Notes under the pieces: model-generated
What the model was told of the DNA's origin: nothing
Databases searched by the model: none
The model's input: the letters and a program-made list of their open reading frames with translations, nothing else
Made by a program: the position numbers and the translations under genes
DNA from: Bacteroidales bacterium
Lineage (GTDB): Bacteria; Bacteroidota; Bacteroidia; Bacteroidales; F082
DNA length: 26,745 nt
Assembly: GCA_016281295.1 (NCBI GenBank)
Contig: JAEEII010000291.1
Span: 1-26,745, forward strand
Reading direction: 5' to 3'
Shown here: piece after piece, positions 8,477-15,628 of the stretch
Numbering within the stretch: position 1 is the first letter of the stretch
Layout: every line of letters begins with the position of its first letter

Positions 8477-9298
8477 CTACTCGAGAGGATAGATATTGTC
8501 GCCATTGACATTGACGATTTCGGGGCAGTTGACGGGCAGATAACTCTGAGAAGTTTCGCTCCAATACTGCCCTGTGTATTTTAGGTAATACACATAGCCG
8601 TTGTTGTGGTTGTTGGCGTTGATTTCGTGGTATGCCTTGGCTTTGATGACGTTAGTTCCGTGGGAATAAATGTAATGGATGTTGGTTTCAAGCTTTGTCG
8701 CGTCGATGGGGCCGTGGCAGTTATAGCTGGCTGAGGTGAAAGCGATACGGGCATCGCCTGTGAGTGCGACGGTCGCGGTTCCGAAATTGTACGTGGTGTG
8801 CAGACGTCGGCAATGGGTCAACAGTTGGATGTCGCCTGAGCCACCTTCCACGTTGAGATAGAGGTGGGAGAGGGAGTCGAGGTCAAGCATCGTATAACCC
8901 CTTAGGGTGTCGGTGTAAAGGTTGCCATTCGACAGGAAGATGATCTCTCGTATGGAGTCATAGTAAACGGTCATGTCGAGCGTGATGTCGTAGGGACGGA
9001 TCCAGTTGAGGATGTTCTCGTTGTGTATGGTCAGGGTGTCCTCGTGAATCTCTGTGGTGATGTTGGGCAACAGGTTCTCACCTGTACGAAGATGGATGTG
9101 GGTGTGGCCTGGTGCCATCGAGTCGGTGCGATGTTTCAGATAGACATTCACGTTATCGCATAGTTCAATGACTTTGAAACTTCCTTCCAACCGTCGTGTC
9201 TCGTCTTTGATGTCGCCGTTGGAGAAAAAGATCTCTTTGCTGCACGAGCTGAGCAACAGACTAACGAACGCCAGGAATAAGAGTGGAGCTCTTTGCAT
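8477..9298 (-). CDS. GIN-domain (DUF2807) lipoprotein
   Basis: The 273-residue product begins with a lipoprotein signal ending LLLSSC (Cys19). The body is made of short beta strands in the head-GIN pattern: EGSFKVIELCDNVNVYL, then TLTIHN, then VYYDSIREIIFLSNG, then several VEGGSGDIQLL-like turns. The family is annotated as 'head GIN domain' or 'putative auto-transporter adhesin', with no established function. I chose the ATG at 9298, which gives a clean signal peptide. The open frame extends further upstream but through sequence that encodes the end of the previous gene. It overlaps that gene by 38 bases, so the two are co-transcribed and probably coupled. Confidence 0.78.
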   Translation of the reverse strand: MQRAPLLFLAFVSLLLSSCSKEIFFSNGDIKDETRRLEGSFKVIELCDNVNVYLKHRTDSMAPGHTHIHLRTGENLLPNITTEIHEDTLTIHNENILNWIRPYDITLDMTVYYDSIREIIFLSNGNLYTDTLRGYTMLDLDSLSHLYLNVEGGSGDIQLLTHCRRLHTTYNFGTATVALTGDARIAFTSASYNCHGPIDATKLETNIHYIYSHGTNVIKAKAYHEINANNHNNGYVYYLKYTGQYWSETSQSYLPVNCPEIVNVNGDNIYPLE

Positions 9299-10520
9299 GT
9301 TTGGTGATATAGTATTTTTGGTTGAACCGATAGCCGAGGCCGAAGCAAAGGAAGTCGGCTCGGGCTGCATGGGCGGTCAATGCGATGTTTGCGAATACGT
9401 TATCGGTAAGCTCATAACGTATGATGACTTTCTCATACCATTTTCCCTTGCTGAAATCGGTGACCATGCCGAGGTTTTTCAGCAGATGATCGTTGATGTA
9501 GTTGTGCCGGTAACTGCGGTATCTCAGGTCGAGGTGTGCTCCGATTTCAAAGATGAACGACATGCGTTCCATGGTCATGGAGTAGCACACGCCTATGTTG
9601 GGTTTGATCCATTGGTATTCTTTGACGGTGTCGATGGCAGGCGCGTCAGGCAAGGCCTTGTCGGAGTTGTCTTTGACTAAGGAGAGGCTGATGCCGGCCC
9701 TGCTGTAGTTGCTGAACCGGGCGAGGAGGTGGGTGGACAATTCGTGGACGAGATAACGCTCGTTGGAACCGAAGATCTGAGAGACGTCTTTGACACCCAT
9801 GTTGTAGTCAACATCGACCGAGAACCATTTTTTGCCGTCGAATTCAAATTTATAGTAGTCGGGGCGTCTGGTCGGGTCGAAGTTCAGTCGGGGATTGCGG
9901 AAGTAATACGCCATGCCCCAAGCGCCGCTGAAGGTGTTGAGTCCGTAGTTGGGTGATTTGGTGGCGCCGTTGGAGAAGTGTGTTAATCCGAAGGAGGTCA
10001 CGAAGGATAAAGTGGGGGTCACTTTCAGCCGGTGTTCAAAGGAGAGATTCACCGCCGCGTTGAGGTGCGACCCGATGGAGAAGTTGTAGTGGTTGTCGGT
10101 GTGGTCGAACTTCTGGGTGAGGTATCCCATGCCGGCTCCCACTTTCAGCGTCAGTGTGTTTAAATCGTTGAAAAGCAACGGGTAGTTGATGAAGGGGTAA
10201 AGGGCATAAACCTTGCCAATCTCGTCGAAGCCACCCAGTCCGGAATAGAAAAAGGTGAAGCCGATATAAGGATAGTTGTAATCCGCTTCCCATTCCCTTT
10301 CGCCAAAGGTGCCTTTGTAGAAGGAACATTCAAAGGCGGGAAAGTGGGCGTTGAAATGCTCCATCTCGAAATGGTGATGATAAAAAGCCCCATAGTGACC
10401 CCTGACTTCCATAAGGAAGTTCTTGTTTGTGAGCCACTTATAGTTTTGCCCTTCCACTTTGATGCCTGTTGTCAATAGCATCAAAAATAATAAGGTAATA
10501 TGAACTATTGTCTTCTTCAT
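9261..10520 (-). CDS. PagL-like acyloxyacyl hydrolase (outer membrane lipid A deacylase)
   Basis: The 419-residue protein has a signal peptide (residues 1-24, ending EGQ) and a barrel-like pattern of aromatic beta strands. The key signature is HFSNGATKSPNYGLN at residues 181-195. The His-x-Ser-Asn followed by Pro-Asn-x-Gly fits the active site of the PagL family, which removes the 3-O acyl chain from lipid A in the outer membrane. His181 and Ser183 would be catalytic. By the spacing known from Pseudomonas PagL, the third, acidic residue would fall near 195, where there is Asn here, so the exact triad is uncertain. It is much longer than classical PagL (about 170 residues), and the extra C-terminal 200 residues add further strands. 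I chose the ATG at 10520 because it starts the signal peptide. Confidence 0.7.
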   Translation of the reverse strand: MKKTIVHITLLFLMLLTTGIKVEGQNYKWLTNKNFLMEVRGHYGAFYHHHFEMEHFNAHFPAFECSFYKGTFGEREWEADYNYPYIGFTFFYSGLGGFDEIGKVYALYPFINYPLLFNDLNTLTLKVGAGMGYLTQKFDHTDNHYNFSIGSHLNAAVNLSFEHRLKVTPTLSFVTSFGLTHFSNGATKSPNYGLNTFSGAWGMAYYFRNPRLNFDPTRRPDYYKFEFDGKKWFSVDVDYNMGVKDVSQIFGSNERYLVHELSTHLLARFSNYSRAGISLSLVKDNSDKALPDAPAIDTVKEYQWIKPNIGVCYSMTMERMSFIFEIGAHLDLRYRSYRHNYINDHLLKNLGMVTDFSKGKWYEKVIIRYELTDNVFANIALTAHAARADFLCFGLGYRFNQKYYITKHAKSSTLIPGVR

Positions 10521-10535
10521 CCTATAATGAGCGTA

Positions 10536-10543
10536 CAAAAATA
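10536..10543 (-). promoter_or_regulatory. -7 promoter element for the PagL-like gene
   Basis: TATTTTTG on the minus strand is a perfect match, about 16 bases before the ATG at 10520. A second match, TATATTTG, lies at 10553-10546, so the exact start is uncertain. No -33 TTTG is evident for either. Confidence 0.4.
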
Positions 10544-10558
10544 CACAAATATATTATA

Positions 10559-10588
10559 TTGCGCATTTTTTAGAAATGTTTATTTTTG
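10559..10588 (+). promoter_or_regulatory. Promoter for mazG
   Basis: TTG at 10559-10561 is followed after 19 bases by TATTTTTG at 10581-10588, fitting the Bacteroidota -33/-7 pattern. The mazG ATG lies 22 bases further on. It is divergent with the PagL-like promoter. Confidence 0.55.
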
Positions 10589-10609
10589 CACAATTTTTAC
10601 TGACCGAAT

Positions 10610-11386
10610 ATGGATAAACGATTAGAAGCATTCCAAAGGCTGCTGGATATCATGGACCGAGTGAGGGCTGGATGTCCCTGGGACAGCATTCAAACCATCG
10701 AGAGCCTGCGTCATCTGACCATTGAAGAGACCTACGAGCTGAGTGAGGCTATCTTGGCTGAAGATTTAAACGAAGTGAAGAAAGAACTGGGGGATTTGAT
10801 GCTCCATTTGGTGTTTTATGCCAAGATAGGTTCTGAGAAAGGGGCCTTCGACATCACTGATGTGCTGAACGGCATCTGTGAGAAGATGATTGTGCGTCAT
10901 CCTCATATCTTCGGTTCGGAGAAGGTGGAGAATGCCGAGCAGGTGGAGGAGAACTGGGAGAGAATTAAACTGGAACGAGAGCACAACCGGAGCGTGCTGG
11001 GTGGCGTGCCCAACGGGCTTCCGTCTCTGCTGAAAGCCTATCGGATGCACCAAAAAACCGCCGGCGTGGGTTTCCGCTGGCCTGACGCCGAGGCCGCTTG
11101 GAAGAAAGTGGAGGAAGAGAAGGAAGAACTGTTCGCCGAACTCGGAAAAGAGAACAATGCCGAACGAATCGAGGCGGAATATGGTGACCTGCTTTTCGCC
11201 TTGGCCGCCTACGGTATCTATATCGGAGTGAATCCCGACGATGCCTTGGAGAAAACCGACCGGAAGTTCCGCGCGCGGTTCAACCTTCTTGAACAAAAAG
11301 CTCGGGAACAAGGCAAGCAGGTTCAGCATCTCTCTCTCGATGAAATGCTCGGCTTTTGGCAAGAGGCCAAAAAAAATGTGCCTTAG
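10610..11386 (+). CDS. mazG: Nucleoside triphosphate pyrophosphohydrolase MazG
   Basis: The 258-residue cytoplasmic enzyme hydrolyses (deoxy)nucleoside triphosphates to monophosphates and pyrophosphate. It has the duplicated MazG fold of the long bacterial form. The first copy has CPWD (near residue 22) and the metal site EETYELSEAI plus EVKKELGDLMLHLVFYA (residues 44-75). The second copy has EEEKEELFAEL and EAEYGDLLFALAAYG (about residues 165-205). The start at 10610 puts 22 bases between the -7 element and the ATG. The protein is cytoplasmic and unrelated in role to the secreted protein encoded next. Confidence 0.94.
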   Translation: MDKRLEAFQRLLDIMDRVRAGCPWDSIQTIESLRHLTIEETYELSEAILAEDLNEVKKELGDLMLHLVFYAKIGSEKGAFDITDVLNGICEKMIVRHPHIFGSEKVENAEQVEENWERIKLEREHNRSVLGGVPNGLPSLLKAYRMHQKTAGVGFRWPDAEAAWKKVEEEKEELFAELGKENNAERIEAEYGDLLFALAAYGIYIGVNPDDALEKTDRKFRARFNLLEQKAREQGKQVQHLSLDEMLGFWQEAKKNVP

Positions 11387-11434
11387 GAAACAAAAAAAAA
11401 TCTTCTTTTCATGCCATTATTTGAACACAAGTTG

Positions 11435-11442
11435 TATTTTTG
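11435..11442 (+). promoter_or_regulatory. -7 promoter element for the 800-residue T9SS protein
   Basis: TATTTTTG is a perfect match, 61 bases upstream of the ATG at 11503. That gives an AT-rich leader of about 50 bases, longer than the leaders of the neighbouring genes. Confidence 0.45.
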
Positions 11443-11502
11443 TAGTCTCGAAAATAAGATGAATACAATAATTTAATCTATTATTAACTAAATCAAATCA
11501 TT

Positions 11503-13905
11503 ATGAAAAAAGTATCTTTACTTATCGCGTTGATTGCCTTCGCTTTTGGCAATGCGTTTGCTCAAATGAGCTATGATTTCAACGACGGTACCGCTGGTGC
11601 TAAAATCGCTCAGACTTATGGTGAGCCTTGGACTACCTGGAGCGAGGCTCCTGGCAGCGCAGAAGATGGTGTGTTCGCCGAAGTTGATGGTCAGATGGCC
11701 GCTTATTTCACCTATGGCAATGACCAAGTGCTTAGGATGAACAACTTGACCACTGGTGCTTACACCATCAGCTTTGACATGTACATCCCCGATGGGAAGG
11801 ACGCTTACAACAACATCCTTCACATTTTCAATGGCAGTGGCAGTGAATGGGCCACTGAGGTTCACTACAAAACGACCAACAAAGGCACTTCAATCGAGGC
11901 TGGTGGTGTCACCACGAACTTCGAATGCCCCTTCGATGCTTGGTTCAACGTGAAGTATTTTATCGACCTTGACAACGACCTTGGCAAGTTCTATGTTGAA
12001 GGTGAGGAGATTGCTTCTTGGCCTTTCAGTCTGAAGACTGATGGTTCCTCTGGTGTTCGTCAGCTCGGTGCTATGGACTTCTTCCCGCCCACTAACAGTG
12101 CGAAATCCATGTATTATATCGACAACATGGAAATGACTCCTGTGTCAGAAGAACAAGTGCTGATCTATGATCCTTTTGAGGAATACACGGTTGGCAACAA
12201 GATCGCTGTGGAAGCTATGGCTGCTGGTCATGATTGGTGGACCACTTGGTCAAGCAACCCGGGTTCCGCTGAAGATGGCGTGGTTGCCGAATATGATGGC
12301 TCCAAGTGCGGTCACCTTACCTACGGTAACGACCAGGTGCTCCTTCTCGGTGATGAAGAGAACGGTGTTTACGACCTTGCATTCGACATCCTTGTTCCTA
12401 ATGGAAAGAATGGTTACTTCAACATCCTTCATGACTTCAACGGCAGCAACAGCACTTGGGCTTTGGAGTGCTATCTGCACATGACTGGTAGTTCCCAACA
12501 CTCTCCTGGAAACAGCGTTTTGAATGTGGCCGGTGGAACCATTGAGGGTCCTGCGGTCATCTATGATGACTGGATGCACTTCCGCCTGCATGTGGATACT
12601 GACAGCGACATCGCTGAGTATTACTACACCGCTCCGAATTCCGAAGAGACCCTCGTCTATACCTGGCAGTGGAGCCTTACTACACAAGGCGACAACTATG
12701 GTAGAAAGTTGGCCGCCATGGACTTCTTCCCACCTCAGAATGCCAACAACTCCGAGTATTATCTCGACAACTTCAGCTACACGAAGATCGGTGGCGAGTC
12801 CGCTCCCCATCTTGCGCTCTCTGACGATGAGGTGACCGCGGATCTTGAAGTCAACGAAATGGTGAACGTCCCGTTTGTCATTGAGAACAATGGTAACTCT
12901 ATCGGTGACTGGAGTGGTTGGGTTGAGTTTGGTCAAGGCGCTGATGGCACTCAGATCAGCGATGTGATGTATCACAACGGTGATGTCGCTACCGTTGATC
13001 CTATTGGTAGCTCCAGTGCTGTCTCCAGAGAGATTGGTATCCGTTTGACTCCCAGCATGTACGGTGGCTCTGCCATGGGTATGAAAGTGGTCTCAGCTCA
13101 ATATTATGTGAACACTTATACCGCTACGGACTATAATTATACCTTCCGCCTCTATGGCCAGGGACTGAATAGCCAACCCGGTGAACTGCTCGCAGAAAAG
13201 AGCATCAATACGACGGCAATGTCAACCTGGATTTCTGTCAACTTTGACAACCCAGTGTATCTGACTGGTCAAGAGGTTTGGCTGACCGTTGCTATGGAGC
13301 AAGCCGCTGAAGAATATCCGCTTTCCATGGACGGTGGCTTCTATGGCGAGACCCAAGATGGTAACTGGATTTCCACCAATGGTGGTACTTTCTCCCACTG
13401 CTACAGCGCTGAAAGCTTCGAAGGCGCTTGGTTCCTCACCGCCCACTGCCAAGGCACCTATGTGCCTGGTTCATGGGTCACCCTCAGCAAGACTTCCGGT
13501 TCCATCATGGGTGGCCAGAGCGAAGATCTTGTCCTCGCTTTCAATTCCATCGGTCTGACAGGTGGTGAATCCTACAATGCTACCCTCGTCATCAACACCA
13601 GCGATGTGGATCTGCCTCATTCAGAGATTCCTTTGACACTCAATGTGAGTGGTCTCTCTGTGGAAGAAAACTCCAACGACAAGGTTTCCGTCTATCCTAA
13701 CCCGGCTAACGCTATGGTTACCGTGGAAGGCCAGAACCTGAAATCACTCGCCATCTACAATGTGGCTGGCCAGCTGGTTCGCGTGGTGAAACTCGACAAC
13801 GCCATCAACAACATTGAAATGAATGTGGAAGCTGGTGTTTACTTCTTCAGCATTTATGACAATGATGGTAACAACATGGTTCAACGTGTTGTGATCACCA
13901 AGTAA
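11503..13905 (+). CDS. Secreted T9SS cargo protein with two jelly-roll-like repeats
   Basis: The 800-residue protein has a signal peptide (residues 1-20, ending AFA). Two homologous modules of about 200 residues follow. The first, about residues 22-215, contains WTTWSEAPGSAEDG, TYGNDQVL, NILHIFNG and DFFPPTNS. The second, about 220-430, contains WTTWSSNPGSAEDG, TYGNDQVL, NILHDFNG and DFFPPQNA. They resemble concanavalin-like (LamG) sandwiches, so carbohydrate or glycan binding is a fair guess. An Ig/BACON-like segment and a further beta module span about 435-720. The end is a type A T9SS sorting domain, VYPNPANAMVTVEG through VVITK, which directs export and usually surface attachment. No catalytic motif is seen. 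Codon choice looks strongly biased to C-ending codons, suggesting high expression. It has its own promoter and terminator. Confidence 0.82.
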   Translation: MKKVSLLIALIAFAFGNAFAQMSYDFNDGTAGAKIAQTYGEPWTTWSEAPGSAEDGVFAEVDGQMAAYFTYGNDQVLRMNNLTTGAYTISFDMYIPDGKDAYNNILHIFNGSGSEWATEVHYKTTNKGTSIEAGGVTTNFECPFDAWFNVKYFIDLDNDLGKFYVEGEEIASWPFSLKTDGSSGVRQLGAMDFFPPTNSAKSMYYIDNMEMTPVSEEQVLIYDPFEEYTVGNKIAVEAMAAGHDWWTTWSSNPGSAEDGVVAEYDGSKCGHLTYGNDQVLLLGDEENGVYDLAFDILVPNGKNGYFNILHDFNGSNSTWALECYLHMTGSSQHSPGNSVLNVAGGTIEGPAVIYDDWMHFRLHVDTDSDIAEYYYTAPNSEETLVYTWQWSLTTQGDNYGRKLAAMDFFPPQNANNSEYYLDNFSYTKIGGESAPHLALSDDEVTADLEVNEMVNVPFVIENNGNSIGDWSGWVEFGQGADGTQISDVMYHNGDVATVDPIGSSSAVSREIGIRLTPSMYGGSAMGMKVVSAQYYVNTYTATDYNYTFRLYGQGLNSQPGELLAEKSINTTAMSTWISVNFDNPVYLTGQEVWLTVAMEQAAEEYPLSMDGGFYGETQDGNWISTNGGTFSHCYSAESFEGAWFLTAHCQGTYVPGSWVTLSKTSGSIMGGQSEDLVLAFNSIGLTGGESYNATLVINTSDVDLPHSEIPLTLNVSGLSVEENSNDKVSVYPNPANAMVTVEGQNLKSLAIYNVAGQLVRVVKLDNAINNIEMNVEAGVYFFSIYDNDGNNMVQRVVITK

Positions 13906-13925
13906 TCTAACATAAAGATTCAATA

Positions 13926-13954
13926 AAAAGCCGTCCAATTGGGCGGCTTTTTTT
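13926..13954 (+). terminator. Rho-independent terminator after the T9SS protein gene
   Basis: AAAAGCCGTCC (13926-13936) pairs with GGGCGGCTTTT (13941-13951), with one G-T pair and an AATT loop, followed by a T run. It stands 21 bases after the stop codon. Confidence 0.9.
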
Positions 13955-13961
13955 ATTTTTG
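13954..13961 (+). promoter_or_regulatory. -7 promoter element for cdsA, abutting the terminator
   Basis: TATTTTTG begins in the T tract of the terminator and lies 20 bases before the cdsA ATG. The -33 region would fall within the terminator hairpin. Confidence 0.45.
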
Positions 13962-13980
13962 CAAGCTAAAAGTGATTGAA

Positions 13981-14793
13981 ATGAGTGAATTATTGACCAG
14001 AACGCTTTCAGGGGTGGTGCTATTGGTGGTGGTGGTCGGTTCCATCCTTCTCTCGCCATGGGCCTGGGCTGCGGTCGCTTTGCTGATCGTGTGTGTTGGA
14101 ACTTTCGAGATGTTCCGCCTTCAAGGTGCCTTGTCTAAAACCAGTCTCGTTCTTGGCGAGATGCTCTCAGTGGGTGCTTTTCTGCTTGCCTCGCTTTCGG
14201 CGTTGAAGGTGTTGCCCGAACGTTTTCTGGCTTTGGAATGCGTCTTTTGCATGTTGCCTTTCTTGTGGGCACTGTTTTCCACCGCTCATGACTTCAAACA
14301 TCTGTCGGCTACTGCATTCGGTTCGTTGGCCTTGCTGAGCATGCCCACTTCGATGACCCTGTTTCTGTATCGTCCTGATGTGGTGGGCGCTTTGGCGGGT
14401 CCAAGAGTGCTTATCCTGGTTTTCGCCCTGCTTTGGGTGAATGATATCTTTGCCTATCTTACCGGTCGTCTGCTGGGGAAACATAAACTTTATGAACGAA
14501 TCTCTCCTGGAAAGACCATCGAAGGCAGCCTTGGCGGGTTGTTGTTCACCTTGGGTGGTGTGATGCTTTTCAGCCATTACGTCTCATGGCTTCCGATGCG
14601 GGAAGCCGTGGGGCTGGGAGTGATCGCAGTGGTGTTTGGCACCTTGGGTGACCTTTGCGAGTCGATGTTGAAACGTCAGGCAGGGGTGAAGGATTCGGGG
14701 ACGCTGATCCCAGGCCACGGCGGAGTGTTGGATCGTTTTGACTCCGTGCTGTTTGCCGTTCCATTTGTTTTTGTATTTTTGCTGCTGCTATGA
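13981..14793 (+). CDS. cdsA: Phosphatidate cytidylyltransferase
   Basis: CdsA makes CDP-diacylglycerol from phosphatidic acid and CTP in the inner membrane, the branch point for phospholipids. The 270-residue protein is almost entirely membrane segments. It carries the family signature near its end: SMLKRQAGVKDSG followed by IPGHGGVLDRFDS (about residues 226-253), with the conserved Lys-Asp, Pro-Gly-His-Gly-Gly and Asp-Arg-x-Asp. I chose the ATG at 13981. An in-frame upstream start would lie inside the terminator. Its stop codon overlaps the psd start (ATGA), indicating coupled synthesis. Confidence 0.95.
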   Translation: MSELLTRTLSGVVLLVVVVGSILLSPWAWAAVALLIVCVGTFEMFRLQGALSKTSLVLGEMLSVGAFLLASLSALKVLPERFLALECVFCMLPFLWALFSTAHDFKHLSATAFGSLALLSMPTSMTLFLYRPDVVGALAGPRVLILVFALLWVNDIFAYLTGRLLGKHKLYERISPGKTIEGSLGGLLFTLGGVMLFSHYVSWLPMREAVGLGVIAVVFGTLGDLCESMLKRQAGVKDSGTLIPGHGGVLDRFDSVLFAVPFVFVFLLLL

Positions 14794-15467
14794 GACAGAT
14801 ACATAAAAGGATTCATGAGGAAGGTACCAAGGCGATACTCATCACCTTGGTGGTAGTGGTGTTGATTGTGGTGGGGATGAATGTGCTTTGGCCGAAGCAA
14901 ACCTTATGGCATGTGTTGGGTTATGCGTTCCTTTTGACGGTCTTGGCCATCATCGTGCGTTTCTTCCGTGTGCCGCTCTTTCGACAGACAACCATCTTGG
15001 ATAATGCGGTGCTTTCGCCTGCCGACGGTGTGGTGGCTGCCAACGAGGTGGTGATGGAGGATGAGCTTTTCCACGAGAAGCGTCGCCAGATTTCCATCTT
15101 TATGTCTATTTATAATGTGCATATCAACTTCTTCCCGTTTGATGGTGTGGTGTCTTATTATCAATACCATCCTGGGAAATATCTGCTGGCGTTCAATCCC
15201 AAGTCATCGACGGATAACGAGCATAACAGCATCGTCATCAAGGATGCGCAAGGACGTGAGGTTATGGTGCGTCAGATTGCAGGGTTTGTGGCAAGGCGCA
15301 TCGTGTGTGATCTTCAGCCAGGAGAGCCTTCCATCGCTGGCGAGGAATTCGGGATGATCCGCTTCGGCTCACGGGTGGATGTGTTCCTTCCTCTGGATGC
15401 AGAGGTGGAGGTGCATGTCGGACAGCTGGTGCGAGCCAAGTCGAGTGTGCTGGCGGTGTTACGGTAG
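14790..15467 (+). CDS. psd: Phosphatidylserine decarboxylase proenzyme
   Basis: Psd converts phosphatidylserine to phosphatidylethanolamine at the inner membrane. The 225-residue length is that of the short, archaeal-like form common in Bacteroidota. Two membrane segments lie in residues 15-55. The self-cleavage site is RFGS, with Gly193-Ser194, where Ser becomes the pyruvoyl group, followed by VDVFLP. Conserved LSPADGVV (near 70) and YNVHINFFP (near 107) motifs are present. It overlaps cdsA by four bases. The phosphatidylserine synthase that would supply its substrate does not follow in this window. Confidence 0.94.
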   Translation: MRQIHKRIHEEGTKAILITLVVVVLIVVGMNVLWPKQTLWHVLGYAFLLTVLAIIVRFFRVPLFRQTTILDNAVLSPADGVVAANEVVMEDELFHEKRRQISIFMSIYNVHINFFPFDGVVSYYQYHPGKYLLAFNPKSSTDNEHNSIVIKDAQGREVMVRQIAGFVARRIVCDLQPGEPSIAGEEFGMIRFGSRVDVFLPLDAEVEVHVGQLVRAKSSVLAVLR

Positions 15468-15628
15468 AGCTTTCTTATTGGTTCTCAAGCCATCGGGAGA
15501 GAAACACATTGTAAACGCTGTACGAAACACCTTCAACAGTGGAGTCGGCGAGTATGTTTACTTGCTATCTATTTTCAATGCAAATTTACTATTTTTTTTG
15601 TATAATGCAAAAAAGATAGAAAAATTAC

